In this document: in pieces, positions 27,080 to 36,619 of the stretch
Layout of the letters: every line of letters begins with the position of its first letter
Numbering within the stretch: the first letter of the stretch is position 1
Source of the DNA: Ruegeria sp. Ofav3-42
Lineage (GTDB): Bacteria; Pseudomonadota; Alphaproteobacteria; Rhodobacterales; Rhodobacteraceae
Length of the DNA stretch: 64,000 nt
Assembly (NCBI RefSeq): GCF_022347725.1
Contig: NZ_JAKRGB010000011.1
Location: 62,001 to 126,000, forward strand
Direction of reading: 5' to 3'
The notes under the pieces: generated by a model
Told to the model about the DNA's origin: nothing
Seen by the model: only the letters and a program-made list of their open reading frames with translations
Database searches by the model: none
Made by a program: the position numbers and the translations under genes

Positions 27080-27889
27080 ATGACGGAATTCCCCGGTAAT
27101 TTTGCGCTTGCCCGTGCTTATTCAAAGGTCGAGCAAGAGGCATACAGCGCGTTCGCATCCACCATCAGCGAAGAGGACGGCAAAGCCCTGCGTTTGGGCC
27201 GTCGCACAGTCTGGTTGCGCAGAACCCGCATCCTTTCGCGATTTCTTTCGGAACAGGGCATTGCACTTCCCGAGGAGTTCCTGCGCCCCTACGCAATTCC
27301 GGTGAGTGAGCGCATTTCATCGGGCATTCCCCTGAAATACCAGTTTCGCGGTTATAATATCCTGCGCGATCTGGCGCGTGTGGCCATCGCCGCTCCCGAG
27401 CTTTTGCAACCCGACACAGCACCTGTCAGCGTGCTGGACCCCTCGGCAGGAGGGTGTGGCGTTGTCGAGGCGATGCGGCATTATGGGCACTCGGTCACTT
27501 CCCGGGATTACTTTGACCCCGAGCAACCTTTAAGCCTCGGCAACGCATACCGCGAAATCCATGCGGAAATCGGGGTCGACATTCAAAATTTCGACGGCAG
27601 ATCGCGCCCCTACGGGTTTGAAGACGACTCGTTTGACTATGTGTTCTGCTTTCAGGCCCTCGACGCATATGCCCCCATGAGCGACTGGTCTGAAGCCGTT
27701 GAAGAACTACTGAGGATTGCATCCAAAGGGGTGATCCTTGTCTTCAATCCATCTGGACGGGACAAAACGGGGCTGATCGGCGGAATTTATCGCATGCTGC
27801 TTCAGCTTGAGCCACGCGATCTGGACGTGACTAGTTTCACCTGCCCTGATACCAACCTGCCCGGAATGAAGCTGCAGTATCGCGCTTAA
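27080..27889 (+). CDS. Putative SAM-dependent methyltransferase
   Basis: 269 residues from the ATG at 27080; the frame is open to 27041 but the upstream ATG has no better signal. A helical N-terminus (about 1-90, RRTVWLRRTRILSRFL) precedes a Rossmann-like domain with motif I VLDPSAGGCGVVEAM, an acidic turn TSRDYFDPEQ, and the motif IV-like DYVFCFQALD. The DPSAGG form recalls enzymes that modify DNA or RNA, while FCFQALD differs from the (D/N)PPY catalytic motif, so an N6-adenine activity is not supported. Target unknown. Confidence 0.65.
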   Translation: MTEFPGNFALARAYSKVEQEAYSAFASTISEEDGKALRLGRRTVWLRRTRILSRFLSEQGIALPEEFLRPYAIPVSERISSGIPLKYQFRGYNILRDLARVAIAAPELLQPDTAPVSVLDPSAGGCGVVEAMRHYGHSVTSRDYFDPEQPLSLGNAYREIHAEIGVDIQNFDGRSRPYGFEDDSFDYVFCFQALDAYAPMSDWSEAVEELLRIASKGVILVFNPSGRDKTGLIGGIYRMLLQLEPRDLDVTSFTCPDTNLPGMKLQYRA

Positions 27890-27931
27890 CCGCAGATAAT
27901 CGCCGGCACAAAACTGCGCCGGCGATAGGTT

Positions 27932-28480
27932 TTACTCGGTCACAGAGACTTTTTTCATCACGTCCGGCTGGCCGATCACGGCGCCGTTTTGCCCTTCACC
28001 GCGTTTGATCGCGTCGACCACATCCATGCCGTCAGTCACCTGACCGACAACCGTGTATTCTCCGTTCAGGAACGGGCCGGGTTCAAACATAATGAAGAAT
28101 TGCGAGTTGGCGCTGTTGGGGTCCTGTGCCCGGGCCATACCAACCACACCCCGGTCAAATTCGTAATCCGAGAATTCGGCCGGCAGGTCAGGACGGTCCG
28201 ATCCCCCGGTTCCGGCGCGGCGCATGTCGCCGCCCAGACGGCCATATTCCACATCACCGGTCTGTGCCATGAAGCCATCGATCACGCGGTGAAACACCAC
28301 GCCATCATATTTGCCTTCGGCGGCCAGAGCCGAGATTTGCTCGACATGCTTCGGAGCCAGATCATCGAACAGGTCGATAGTGACAGTGCCGTTGGCCCCC
28401 TCACCTTCGATCTCGACCTGCAAGCCAGTGGCCAGCGCAGGACTGGCCAGCAAGACAAAAGCGGCGGCCAATTTATACAT
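27932..28480 (-). CDS. Exported cyclophilin-type peptidyl-prolyl isomerase
   Basis: Proline isomerase for secreted proteins. The N-terminus (MYKLAAAFVLLASPALATGL) is a signal peptide, then the cyclophilin fold with FHRVIDGFMAQTGD and NSANSQFFIMFEPGPFLNGEYT (shortened here to its ends). 182 residues. The gene starts 8 bases inside the preceding cyclophilin gene, so both are read from one transcript and the periplasmic and cytoplasmic copies are made together. The exact in vivo clients are unknown. Confidence 0.94.
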   Translation of the reverse strand: MYKLAAAFVLLASPALATGLQVEIEGEGANGTVTIDLFDDLAPKHVEQISALAAEGKYDGVVFHRVIDGFMAQTGDVEYGRLGGDMRRAGTGGSDRPDLPAEFSDYEFDRGVVGMARAQDPNSANSQFFIMFEPGPFLNGEYTVVGQVTDGMDVVDAIKRGEGQNGAVIGQPDVMKKVSVTE

Positions 28481-28979
28481 CGGCTGCCACCTTGACGCTG
28501 ATCATGCGGTCAGGGCTCGCAGGCGGCTCGCCACGGGTAATGGCGTCCACATGTTCCATCCCGTCAATGACGCGACCGTAAACGGTGTACTGGCCATTCA
28601 GGAAATGGTTGTCCTTGAAGTTGATGAAGAACTGCGAGTTGGCCGAATCCGGGTTCTGCGAGCGCGCCGCACCCAGTGTCCCGCGATCATGCGGCAGCTT
28701 CGAGAACTCGGCCGGAACGTTCGGCAGTGACGAGCCACCGGTGCCTGCCATGCGCAGGTTGAAACCGTCTTCCATGTCGCCGTGCTGCACGTCACCAGTC
28801 TGTGCCATGAAGCCGTCGATTACACGGTGGAAGGCCACGTTGTCATACTCACCGCCACGGGCCAGTTCCTTCATCCGCGCGCTGTGCTGCGGAGCCACAT
28901 CGGGCAGCAGCTCGATGACGACGTTGCCGCCTTTCAGCTCGACGATGATAGTGTTTTCGGGATCCTTGATCTCGGCCAT
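28473..28979 (-). CDS. Cytoplasmic cyclophilin-type peptidyl-prolyl isomerase
   Basis: 168 residues from the ATG at 28979, which has AGGAGG upstream; the longer frame to 29048 is without a ribosome binding site. No signal peptide: it begins MAEIKDPENTIIVELKGGNV. Cyclophilin motifs FHRVIDGFMAQTGDVQ and NSQFFINFKDN with the catalytic Arg (in FHRV) and Phe. Its sequence is close to that of the exported copy following it, suggesting a tandem duplication in which one copy gained a signal peptide. Divergent from pgk. Confidence 0.94.
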   Translation of the reverse strand: MAEIKDPENTIIVELKGGNVVIELLPDVAPQHSARMKELARGGEYDNVAFHRVIDGFMAQTGDVQHGDMEDGFNLRMAGTGGSSLPNVPAEFSKLPHDRGTLGAARSQNPDSANSQFFINFKDNHFLNGQYTVYGRVIDGMEHVDAITRGEPPASPDRMISVKVAADV

Positions 28980-29115
28980 GAGGCCCTCCTGTCTTTTGGT
29001 CTTGCGCAAATAACTATGCGCGGGACGCGTGAATGCCAAGTGACGCATTGACCTGAGGGCAAAATGCAGGAAAAGAACCGCCTAAATGGATTTCACTTTT
29101 GTCGAGGATTGCGCG

Positions 29116-30306
29116 ATGGGCTGGAAAACACTGGACGACATGGACCTGAACGGCAAACGCGTGCTGGTGCGCGTGGACATCAACGTGCCGGTGGTCGACG
29201 GGGTGGTCACAGACGCCACGCGCATCGAGCGCATCGTACCGACCGTAAAGGACATTCTGGCCGCTGGTGGCAAGCCAATCCTGTTGGCCCATTTCGGACG
29301 TCCGGGCGGTGAACGTCGCCAGAACCTGTCTCTAAAGCAGCTTGTTCCGACGCTTGAGGCAGCTTTTGGCACCAAAGTGCGTTTTGGCGATGACTGCGTC
29401 GGGATCGAGGCGGAAACGGCGGCGGCGAACCTGGGCGCTGGCGAAGTGCTTTTGCTGGAAAACACCCGCTTTCACGCCGCAGAGACCAAGAACAGCCCTG
29501 AACTGGCTGCGGGCATGGCAAAAATGGGCGACGTCTACTGCAACGACGCATTCTCGGCCGCACACCGCGCGCACAGCTCGACCGAAGCGCTGGCTCGCCT
29601 GCTGCCCGCTTGTGCTGGCCGCCTGATGCAGCAAGAGCTGAGCGCGCTGGAAACCGCGCTTGGCTCGCCCAATCGCCCCGTTACAGCTGTTGTGGGCGGA
29701 GCAAAGGTTTCGACCAAGTTGGACCTGCTGAGCAACCTGATCGAAAAGGTGGATTACCTGATCATCGGCGGCGGGATGGCGAACACCTTCCTCGTCGCGC
29801 AGGGCGTGAACGTTGGCAAGTCACTGGCGGAAACGGCGATGAAAGACACAGCCGCCGAGATCCTGTCCAAAGCCAAAACAACTGGATGCCAGATCATCCT
29901 GCCCCTCGACGTCGTCGTCGCCGAGAAGTTCGAAGCTCACGCGCCCAACCAGACTTTGCCCGCCGATCAGTGCCCGGAAGACAGCATGATCCTGGACGCC
30001 GGCCCTGAAACCGTTGCGGCAATCATCGAAATTTTTGAGAAAAGCCAGACTTTGATCTGGAACGGCCCGCTGGGCGCTTTCGAGATCGAACCGTTTGACG
30101 CCGCCACCAACGCAGCCGCGCTGAAGGCTGCGGAACTAACTCGATCCGGCCAATTGGTCTCCGTCGCGGGTGGCGGTGATACGGTGGCCGCGCTGAATGC
30201 ATCGGGCGCCGCAAAGGACTTTTCGTACATCTCGACGGCTGGTGGCGCATTCCTGGAGTGGATGGAAGGTAAAACGCTGCCCGGTGTCGCCGCACTGGAC
30301 CAATAA
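29116..30306 (+). CDS. pgk: Phosphoglycerate kinase
   Basis: Glycolytic and gluconeogenic kinase transferring phosphate between 1,3-bisphosphoglycerate and ADP, cytoplasmic. The ATG at 29116 ([20 protein letters not shown]) has GAGG upstream and gives 396 residues, normal for the family; the frame to 29086 adds 10 unlikely residues. Motifs: [52 protein letters not shown] with the ATP-binding loop. Other glycolytic genes are not nearby. Confidence 0.97.
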   Translation: MGWKTLDDMDLNGKRVLVRVDINVPVVDGVVTDATRIERIVPTVKDILAAGGKPILLAHFGRPGGERRQNLSLKQLVPTLEAAFGTKVRFGDDCVGIEAETAAANLGAGEVLLLENTRFHAAETKNSPELAAGMAKMGDVYCNDAFSAAHRAHSSTEALARLLPACAGRLMQQELSALETALGSPNRPVTAVVGGAKVSTKLDLLSNLIEKVDYLIIGGGMANTFLVAQGVNVGKSLAETAMKDTAAEILSKAKTTGCQIILPLDVVVAEKFEAHAPNQTLPADQCPEDSMILDAGPETVAAIIEIFEKSQTLIWNGPLGAFEIEPFDAATNAAALKAAELTRSGQLVSVAGGGDTVAALNASGAAKDFSYISTAGGAFLEWMEGKTLPGVAALDQ

Positions 30307-30365
30307 CCCCTTTCTGGCTGGCAATCGGCATTCATGGTATTCTTCCGCAAACCGGGAGATGAGCC

Positions 30366-30710
30366 ATGAAAGCCATTGCCGCCCTTGCTGTCATCCTTCT
30401 GCCCTCTGTTTCTGGCGCACAAACCCATTGCGCTGGCCAAACTCAGATCGACGCCACTTTCTGTGCCAAAGAGAAATGGGAAATCGCAGATAATGAGCTG
30501 AACCGCCTCTGGAAAGAGATCAAACCAGCGGCGGATACGCGCGGTAACGGTCAGGCCTTGTTGAACGAACAGCGCGCCTGGTTGAAACGCAGGGATGCAA
30601 CCTGTGACCCCGAGCTACGCAGCGATGGCAGTGCTGCGCAGATGTTCTATTGGGCCTGCATGGAAGAACAGACACTGAAACGAAATCAGGAACTGGCCGC
30701 TTGGCGTTGA
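30366..30710 (+). CDS. LprI family lysozyme-inhibitor-like protein (DUF1311)
   Basis: Small exported protein of 114 residues. A signal peptide (MKAIAALAVILLPSVSGA) precedes the DUF1311 domain with its four Cys (THCAG, TFCAK, ATCDP, WACME) that should form two disulfides, and the usual LNEQRAWLKRRDATC core. LprI of Mycobacterium inhibits lysozyme; most alphaproteobacterial members are untested. Follows pgk by 59 nt with GGGAGATGAGCC before the start. No other immunity or lysozyme gene nearby. Confidence 0.87.
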   Translation: MKAIAALAVILLPSVSGAQTHCAGQTQIDATFCAKEKWEIADNELNRLWKEIKPAADTRGNGQALLNEQRAWLKRRDATCDPELRSDGSAAQMFYWACMEEQTLKRNQELAAWR

Positions 30711-30875
30711 TGCGATATCCGTGCGGTCACTGCCCGCAGAAGATCACATTTTTTCGTCGAACTGCAAAAAGTGCGAATCGAGGGATTCACAAGCCGAATC
30801 ACCTGTGACATAGTGCTGGCAGATGCTCGAAAAAGGGCACGTTATTGAGGCAGACTTCATACGGCGGTAAACAGA

Positions 30876-31175
30876 GTGTCCCGTTCCCATCGGCCCGGTT
30901 TGGGCGCAGTTGTATTCTTCATGGTGGCTTTTATGCTGGGTGTTTATTTCACCTTCGCCGCTGTGCAGGGCGACTATGGCCTGTTCCGACGGGTCGAGAT
31001 TGCAGCGGAACGGGACGCCCTGTCGCGCGACTTGGCCAAGCTTGACGCTGAGATCGCCGAGATGGAAAATCTCACACGTCGTTTGTCCGATACCTATCTG
31101 GACCTCGACCTATTGGATCAACAGGCGCGTTCCGTGCTGGGTATGATCCGTTCGGATGAGATTGTCATTCGCTGA
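30876..31175 (+). CDS. ftsB: Septum formation initiator FtsB/DivIC
   Basis: Bitopic division protein, 99 residues, GTG start. One transmembrane helix (GAVVFFMVAFMLGVYFTFAA) followed by a heptad coiled coil (RRVEIAAERDALSRDLAKLD, IAEMENLTRRLSD) and the short C-terminal segment with DLLDQQARSVLG, typical of the FtsB family. It bridges FtsL and FtsQ in the divisome. Placement just before pdhA is common in alphaproteobacteria. Start codon is weakly supported, but the length is right. Confidence 0.9.
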   Translation: MSRSHRPGLGAVVFFMVAFMLGVYFTFAAVQGDYGLFRRVEIAAERDALSRDLAKLDAEIAEMENLTRRLSDTYLDLDLLDQQARSVLGMIRSDEIVIR

Positions 31176-31286
31176 CCCTTTCTTCACGACCGTCACAACA
31201 GGCAAACACTCAGAATCGCGTCGAAATCTGCACGACCGAACGCTGCGTCACATTTCCCCTCGCCAGAGTGCATCAAATGCTTTATG

Positions 31287-31310
31287 AGATAGTTTAACGC
31301 TAAACTATCT
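31287..31310. promoter_or_regulatory. Operator-like palindrome upstream of pdhA
   Basis: Perfect inverted repeat with 10-bp arms AGATAGTTTA and TAAACTATCT around the 4-nt spacer ACGC, ending 25 nt before the pdhA start. Its central part TAGTTTA-N4-TAAACTA is the same as that upstream of lpdA at 13541-13558, and both leaders continue into GCCGAGAGGG. Best read as the binding site of one regulator that controls all pyruvate dehydrogenase subunits. Confidence 0.78.
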
Positions 31311-31334
31311 TGCCGAGAGGGGGAGATCGCCACT

Positions 31335-32324
31335 ATGGCTGCGCGAAAAACCACAAAGAAACCAAATGTTTCTGCGGAAGAACTTACCGAATATTACCGT
31401 GAGATGCTGCTGATCCGCCGATTCGAGGAAAAGGCCGGTCAATTGTACGGTATGGGCCTAATTGGCGGTTTCTGCCACCTTTACATTGGTCAGGAAGCGG
31501 TTGTTGTCGGCCTCGAGGCTGCGGCAGAAGAAGGCGACAAACGCATTACCTCCTACCGCGATCACGGTCACATGCTGGCCTGCGGCATGGACCCGGGCGG
31601 CGTGATGGCCGAATTGACCGGGCGCATTGGCGGCCTGTCCAAGGGTAAGGGCGGCTCGATGCATATGTTCTCGAAAGAGAAGCATTTCTATGGCGGTCAC
31701 GGCATCGTCGGCGCTCAGGTGCCGCTGGGCGCTGGTCTGGCATTCGCTGACAAGTACAAGGAAAACGGCCGCGTGACCTTCACCTATTTCGGTGACGGCG
31801 CCGCGAACCAGGGCCAAGTCTATGAGACCTTCAACATGGCCGCCATCTGGAACCTGCCGGTGGTGTTCGTGATCGAGAACAACCAATACGCAATGGGCAC
31901 CGCTCAGGCGCGCTCGACCTCGACCAAGGACATCTACCACCGCGGCGAAGCTTTCGGTATTCCGGGTGAGATCGTCAATGGAATGGACGTTCTGGCCGTC
32001 AAGGAGGCCGGTGAAAAGGCCGTCGCCCACTGCCGCGCGGGCAAGGGCCCTTACATTCTGGAAATCAAGACCTACCGCTATCGCGGCCACTCGATGTCCG
32101 ACCCGGCCAAGTACCGCACCCGCGAAGAAGTTCAGAAGGTCCGTGAGCAAAGCGACCCGATCGAACACGTGCGCGAGCTGCTGCTGGCCGGCAAACATGC
32201 GACCGAGGATGACCTGAAGGCGATCGACAAAGAGATCAAAGAGATCGTGAACCAGGCCGCCGAATTCTCGAAAGAAAGCCCCGAGCCTTCCGTCGAAGAG
32301 CTCTGGACCGACATTTACGCCTGA
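31335..32324 (+). CDS. pdhA: Pyruvate dehydrogenase E1 component, alpha subunit
   Basis: Forms with PdhB the thiamine-diphosphate decarboxylase of the pyruvate dehydrogenase complex. 329 residues. TPP motif GDGAANQGQVYE ... VIENN is intact, as are the phosphorylation-loop-like segment YRYRGHSMSDPAKYR and the KGKGGSMHMFS region. The Shine-Dalgarno is the GAGAGGGGGAG between the palindrome and the start. First gene of the pdhABC operon; 15 nt separate it from pdhB. Confidence 0.97.
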   Translation: MAARKTTKKPNVSAEELTEYYREMLLIRRFEEKAGQLYGMGLIGGFCHLYIGQEAVVVGLEAAAEEGDKRITSYRDHGHMLACGMDPGGVMAELTGRIGGLSKGKGGSMHMFSKEKHFYGGHGIVGAQVPLGAGLAFADKYKENGRVTFTYFGDGAANQGQVYETFNMAAIWNLPVVFVIENNQYAMGTAQARSTSTKDIYHRGEAFGIPGEIVNGMDVLAVKEAGEKAVAHCRAGKGPYILEIKTYRYRGHSMSDPAKYRTREEVQKVREQSDPIEHVRELLLAGKHATEDDLKAIDKEIKEIVNQAAEFSKESPEPSVEELWTDIYA

Positions 32325-32339
32325 GAGGACGATTAAGAC

Positions 32340-33713
32340 ATGGCAACCGAAATTCTCATGCCCGCCCTTTCACCCACGATGGAAGAGGGCACACTGGCCA
32401 AATGGCTGGTCAAGGAAGGCGACACCGTATCGTCCGGCGACATCATGGCCGAGATCGAAACCGACAAGGCGACAATGGAGTTCGAAGCTGTTGATGAAGG
32501 TATCGTCGGCAAGATCCTGATCGCGGAAGGCACCGAAGGGGTCAAGGTGAACACCCCCATCGCGGTGCTGGTTGAAGACGGCGAGGACGCCTCCGCCATT
32601 CCGGCGGCTGCACCCGCAGCCGCAGCGGTGGCCGAGGCCGCCCCTGCGGCGGTTGAGGCCCTCGCCCCTGCCGCAGCCGCTCCAGCTGCGCCCAAAGTAG
32701 ACCTGTCCCCGGACTGGCCTGCAGATGCGCCGATGATCCAACAGACCGTGCGCGAAGCGCTTCGCGATGCGATGGCCGAAGAAATGCGCAGCGACGAAGA
32801 TGTCTACCTGATGGGCGAAGAAGTCGCCGAGTATCAGGGTGCCTACAAAATCAGCCAGGGCATGCTGGACGAGTTCGGCAGCAAGCGTGTCATCGACACC
32901 CCGATCACCGAGCACGGTTTCACCGGTATCGCTGTGGGGTCGGCCTTTGGCGGTCTGAAACCGATTGTCGAATTCATGACTTTCAACTTCGCCATGCAGG
33001 CGATTGACCACATCATCAACTCGGCCGCCAAGACGCTATATATGTCCGGCGGCCAGATGGGTTGTCCGATCGTGTTCCGCGGCCCCAACGGCGCCGCTGC
33101 ACGTGTGGCCGCTCAGCACTCGCAGGACTATGCGGCGTGGTACATGCAGGTCCCCGGCCTAAAGGTTGTCATGCCCTATTCGGCCGCTGATGCCAAAGGT
33201 CTGTTGAAATCTGCCATCCGCGACCCCAACCCTGTCGTGTTCCTGGAAAACGAAATCCTCTATGGCCGCAGCTTTGACATGCCGCAGGTGGATGACCTGA
33301 CGGTCCCGCTGGGCAAAGCACGTATCTGGCGTGAGGGTTCGGACGTCACTATCGTCAGCTTTGGTATCGGTATGCAATACGCGCTCGAGGCCGCTGACAA
33401 ACTGGCCGAAGAAGGTATCAGCGCCGAGGTGATTGATCTGCGCACCATCCGTCCGATGGATACCGGCGCGATCATCAACTCGGTGATGAAAACCAACCGT
33501 CTGGTCACGGTCGAAGAAGGCTGGCCGCAGGGTTCGGTCGGCGGCTACATCTCATCCGTGGTGATGCAGGAAGCGTTCGACTATCTCGACGCGCCGGTCA
33601 TTAACTGCACTGGCAAAGATGTACCGATGCCTTATGCCGCGAATCTGGAAAAACTGGCCCTGATCACCACCGAAGAGGTGATCGCCGCCGTAAAGCAAGT
33701 GACCTACCGGTAA
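32340..33713 (+). CDS. pdhB: Pyruvate dehydrogenase E1 component, beta subunit with N-terminal lipoyl domain
   Basis: 457 residues, longer than the usual 330 because a lipoyl domain (residues 1-80, lipoyl-Lys43 in ETDKATMEF) and an Ala/Pro-rich linker (about 80-125) precede the E1 beta transketolase domain (about 135-457; [38 protein letters not shown]). Such lipoylated E1 beta is known from some alphaproteobacteria. The lipoyl domain is almost the same as that of PdhC, differing at only a few positions, so it arose by copying from the E2 gene or has been kept alike by gene conversion. Confidence 0.97.
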   Translation: MATEILMPALSPTMEEGTLAKWLVKEGDTVSSGDIMAEIETDKATMEFEAVDEGIVGKILIAEGTEGVKVNTPIAVLVEDGEDASAIPAAAPAAAAVAEAAPAAVEALAPAAAAPAAPKVDLSPDWPADAPMIQQTVREALRDAMAEEMRSDEDVYLMGEEVAEYQGAYKISQGMLDEFGSKRVIDTPITEHGFTGIAVGSAFGGLKPIVEFMTFNFAMQAIDHIINSAAKTLYMSGGQMGCPIVFRGPNGAAARVAAQHSQDYAAWYMQVPGLKVVMPYSAADAKGLLKSAIRDPNPVVFLENEILYGRSFDMPQVDDLTVPLGKARIWREGSDVTIVSFGIGMQYALEAADKLAEEGISAEVIDLRTIRPMDTGAIINSVMKTNRLVTVEEGWPQGSVGGYISSVVMQEAFDYLDAPVINCTGKDVPMPYAANLEKLALITTEEVIAAVKQVTYR

Positions 33714-33727
33714 GGAGCGACAGACAG

Positions 33728-35029
33728 ATGCCTACAGAAATTCTGATGCCCGCCCTTTCACCGACCATGGAGGAAGGCACGCTTGCCAAATGGCTGGTCA
33801 AAGAGGGTGACACCGTCTCCTCCGGCGACCTGCTGGCGGAAATTGAAACCGATAAGGCCACGATGGAGTTCGAGGCTGTCGACGAAGGAACGATTGGCAA
33901 AATCCTGATCCCCGAGGGCACCGAGGGGGTCAAGGTCAACACCGTCATCGCAGTTCTGTTGGAAGACGGCGAAAGCGCTGACGATATCGCGAACACGCCA
34001 GCCAAGGCTCCCGAGGCGGCACCTGCCGCCGCGGGTAACGAGGCTGCCGCGCCAGCGGCGTCCGAGGCGCCCGCCCCTGCCCCGGCTGCACCTGCCAAGG
34101 CTGATGGCGGTCGCATCTTTGCCTCCCCTCTGGCCCGCCGCATTGCGGCTCAGAAAGGTCTGGATCTTGCGCAGATCACTGGCTCTGGCCCACATGGGCG
34201 GATTGTCAAAGCCGATGTCGAAGGTGCAACGGCCACAGCTCCGGCTGCGGCACCGGCACCCGTTGCTGCGGCTGCTGCACCGGCCGCTGCGCCTGCTGGT
34301 CCATCTGCGGATGCCGTTGCCCGGATGTACGAGGGTCGCGAGTACGAAGAGATCAAGCTGGATGGGATGCGCAAAACCATTGCCGCGCGTTTGTCCGAGG
34401 CCAAGCAGACCATCCCGCATTTCTACCTGCGCCGCGATATCAAGCTGGACGCACTGCTCAAGTTCCGCAGTCAGTTGAACAAGCAACTCGAAGGCCGTGG
34501 TGTGAAGTTGAGCGTCAACGACTTTATTATCAAAGCCGTGGCAAACGCGCTGCAACAGGTTCCCGCCTGTAACGCGGTTTGGGCCGGTGACCGGGTTCTA
34601 CAACTGAAACCCTCTGATGTCGCCGTGGCTGTCGCCATCGAAGGCGGCCTGTTTACACCGGTTCTGCAGGATGCCGACACCAAATCTCTGTCAGCGCTCT
34701 CGACTGAGATGAAGGATCTGGCCGCCCGCGCGCGCGAGCGCAAGCTGGCCCCACATGAATATCAGGGCGGCACGTTTGCGGTTTCGAACCTGGGCATGTT
34801 TGGCATCGACAACTTCGACGCCATCGTGAACCCGCCGCATGCGGGCATCCTCGCGGTCGGTACTGGCGTCAAAAAGCCGGTAGTCGGCGACGATGGAGAG
34901 CTGACCGTGGCGACTGTCATGTCGGTCACCATGTCTGTTGACCACAGGGTCATCGACGGAGCATTGGGTGCCGAATTGCTCAAAGCCATCGTGGAAAACC
35001 TGGAAAACCCGATGGTTATGCTGGCCTAA
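33728..35029 (+). CDS. pdhC: Pyruvate dehydrogenase E2 component (dihydrolipoyl acetyltransferase)
   Basis: Core of the complex; passes the acetyl group from lipoamide to CoA. 433 residues: one lipoyl domain (1-80, Lys43), flexible Ala/Pro linker, the peripheral subunit-binding domain (about 125-165, [19 protein letters not shown]), second linker, and the catalytic domain (about 200-433) with the active site [15 protein letters not shown] rho-independent terminator at 35050-35085 ends the operon. E3 (lpdA) is encoded 20 kb away. Confidence 0.97.
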   Translation: MPTEILMPALSPTMEEGTLAKWLVKEGDTVSSGDLLAEIETDKATMEFEAVDEGTIGKILIPEGTEGVKVNTVIAVLLEDGESADDIANTPAKAPEAAPAAAGNEAAAPAASEAPAPAPAAPAKADGGRIFASPLARRIAAQKGLDLAQITGSGPHGRIVKADVEGATATAPAAAPAPVAAAAAPAAAPAGPSADAVARMYEGREYEEIKLDGMRKTIAARLSEAKQTIPHFYLRRDIKLDALLKFRSQLNKQLEGRGVKLSVNDFIIKAVANALQQVPACNAVWAGDRVLQLKPSDVAVAVAIEGGLFTPVLQDADTKSLSALSTEMKDLAARARERKLAPHEYQGGTFAVSNLGMFGIDNFDAIVNPPHAGILAVGTGVKKPVVGDDGELTVATVMSVTMSVDHRVIDGALGAELLKAIVENLENPMVMLA

Positions 35030-35049
35030 CGCCCCACAATTTAAGCACG

Positions 35050-35085
35050 AAAAAAGCCGCCTTACTTTCATGAGGCGGCTTTTTT
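35050..35085. terminator. Bidirectional rho-independent terminator between pdhC and cysE
   Basis: Perfect 13-bp inverted repeat AAAAAAGCCGCCT / AGGCGGCTTTTTT with a 10-nt loop. It has a T-run on both strands and lies between the convergent ends of pdhC and cysE. Confidence 0.93.
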
Positions 35086-35102
35086 CGTTTTCAGGGTTCG
35101 GA

Positions 35103-35912
35103 CTATTGATCCTTGCCCAGCATGTGGTCCATTGAGATCGACGGCTGATCGCACCCGGCCTCGCCCACGATCTTCGCCGGAATTCCAGCTACGGTTTTGC
35201 AGGCAGGAACCTCTTGCAGGACAACAGAACCGGCTGCGATGCGGCTGCAATGGCCAACTACAATATTGCCCAGAACCTTGGCACCTGCGCCGATCAGCAC
35301 ACCGTCGCCAATGGTCGGGTGACGCTGTTCTTCTTCCTTACCGGTCCCGCCAAGGGTCACCGAATGCAGCATCGAAACATTGTCGCCAACAATAGCTGTT
35401 TCACCGATCACGATCGAGTGCGCGTGGTCGATCATGATCCCTTTGCCGATCCTGGCCGCAGGGTGAATATCGATCCCGAAAATCTCGGACGACCGCATCT
35501 GGAAGAAATAGGCCAGATCGTACCGTCCCTTGCGCCACAACCAATGGGCCACCCGATAAGCTTGCATTGCCTGGTATCCCTTGAAGTACAGGATCGGCTG
35601 CAACAGTCGATGGCAGGCCGGGTCACGCTCGTAAACGGCCATGAGGTCTGCGCGCGCAGCCTCGATCAACGACGGATCGTCGGCATAAGCTTCGTCCACG
35701 ATCTCGCGCAGGACCATCATGGACATTTCATTCGAACACAGCTTTGCCGACACCCGATACGAAAGCGCCCGTTCGAGGCTGCGGTGGTGCAGAATACAGG
35801 CATGCACCAACCCACCCATCAATGGCTCTTTTTCGACGGCCGACTGAGCTTCGGTCGTGATACGATCCCAAACCGGATCGACAGGGGTCACGTGACTGCG
35901 CGTTTCCAACAT
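35103..35912 (-). CDS. cysE: Serine O-acetyltransferase
   Basis: First committed step of cysteine synthesis: acetyl-CoA plus L-serine gives O-acetylserine. 269 residues: N-terminal helical domain (about 1-130) and left-handed beta-helix with hexapeptide repeats (IHPAARIGKGIMIDHAHSIVI shortened at the end, GDGVLIGAGAKVLGNIVVG). Catalytic Asp/His are in the DIHPA and DHAHS segments. Divergent from the DksA-like gene. No other cys gene is near. Confidence 0.95.
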   Translation of the reverse strand: MLETRSHVTPVDPVWDRITTEAQSAVEKEPLMGGLVHACILHHRSLERALSYRVSAKLCSNEMSMMVLREIVDEAYADDPSLIEAARADLMAVYERDPACHRLLQPILYFKGYQAMQAYRVAHWLWRKGRYDLAYFFQMRSSEIFGIDIHPAARIGKGIMIDHAHSIVIGETAIVGDNVSMLHSVTLGGTGKEEEQRHPTIGDGVLIGAGAKVLGNIVVGHCSRIAAGSVVLQEVPACKTVAGIPAKIVGEAGCDQPSISMDHMLGKDQ

Positions 35913-35996
35913 GGCTTTTCATCCTTTGCTGCGCCTAGAATGCCATTTAGTCGGAAAATCACCAAACGCAAACCCGTGAACCGCAGGGTAACGAAA

Positions 35997-36335
35997 ATGA
36001 ATGAATCTGAATTGGAGCAATTCGAAGCCCAAATACGCGCGCGGTTGGAGGAACTGAAAGAGCAATCGGCGCTGGCAAATGAGTCTCAGTCGATAGTCGA
36101 GTTGGACCAGCAGGCGGTCGGACGCCTGAGCCGAATGGATGCCCTGCAAAATCAGGCCATGGCCAAGGCACAGCAGGCAAATCGGGATCTTGAGGCGCGC
36201 GGGTTATTGGCGGCACTGATCCGAATAAAGGACGGTGAGTTCGGCCATTGCGAAGATTGCGGTGACGAGATCCGGGCTGGCCGCCTGAACCTGAATCTTG
36301 CCGCCAGCAAATGCGTCAGCTGCGCCTCCGTGTAA
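35997..36335 (+). CDS. DksA/TraR family C4 zinc-finger protein
   Basis: 112 residues: a coiled-coil N-terminus (MNESELEQFEAQIRARLEEL) and a C-terminal four-Cys zinc finger, CEDCGDEI with CVSCASV 17 residues later. DksA-type proteins insert in the RNA polymerase secondary channel and act with ppGpp; the short forms lack much of the coiled-coil tip. The much longer open frame upstream (from 35214) is the shadow of cysE on the other strand. It abuts the GTA cluster: its last 20 bases overlap the end of the convergent post-g15 gene. Confidence 0.85.
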   Translation: MNESELEQFEAQIRARLEELKEQSALANESQSIVELDQQAVGRLSRMDALQNQAMAKAQQANRDLEARGLLAALIRIKDGEFGHCEDCGDEIRAGRLNLNLAASKCVSCASV

Positions 36336-36612
36336 CGTGGAATTGAACCAGGCACCGCAGAACCAGTTCAAAACACTGACAATACTGCAGATCATCAAAG
36401 TTCGGTTCGTCGGCCAGTTGCCGGTTTCGCGCCGCCGCCATCAAAGAGCCATTTCCGAATAACGGATGAAGACGCCCCGTCTGGCCGACATGTGCGTCGG
36501 CCAGTTGGGCTTCGTCTATCATTCTGGCGCAGAGCCGTTCTCGGTCCGCGGGCGGCGCGTTAAGCAGAACCCGAGCCGCAGCACTCACATCGCCATGCAA
36601 AACAGGACGCAT
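36316..36612 (-). CDS. Small conserved protein at the end of the GTA cluster
   Basis: 98 residues from the ATG at 36612, which has GAGG 5 nt upstream and lies 7 nt after the g15 stop. Sequence features: MRPVLHGDVSAAARVLLNAPP, DAHVGQTGRLHPLFGNGSLM and FDDLQYCQCFELVLRCL. From memory, similar small proteins follow g15 in other roseobacter GTA clusters; function is unknown. The last 20 bases overlap the DksA-like gene on the other strand. An upstream in-frame ATG at 36627 would overlap g15 by 8 bases. Confidence 0.72.
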   Translation of the reverse strand: MRPVLHGDVSAAARVLLNAPPADRERLCARMIDEAQLADAHVGQTGRLHPLFGNGSLMAAARNRQLADEPNFDDLQYCQCFELVLRCLVQFHVTRRRS

Positions 36613-36619
36613 GATCGCC

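Noticed and set aside
35214..35996. Upstream extension of the DksA-like frame through cysE
   Set aside because: Runs antisense through the whole of cysE; the DksA-like protein starts at 35997 with normal family length.
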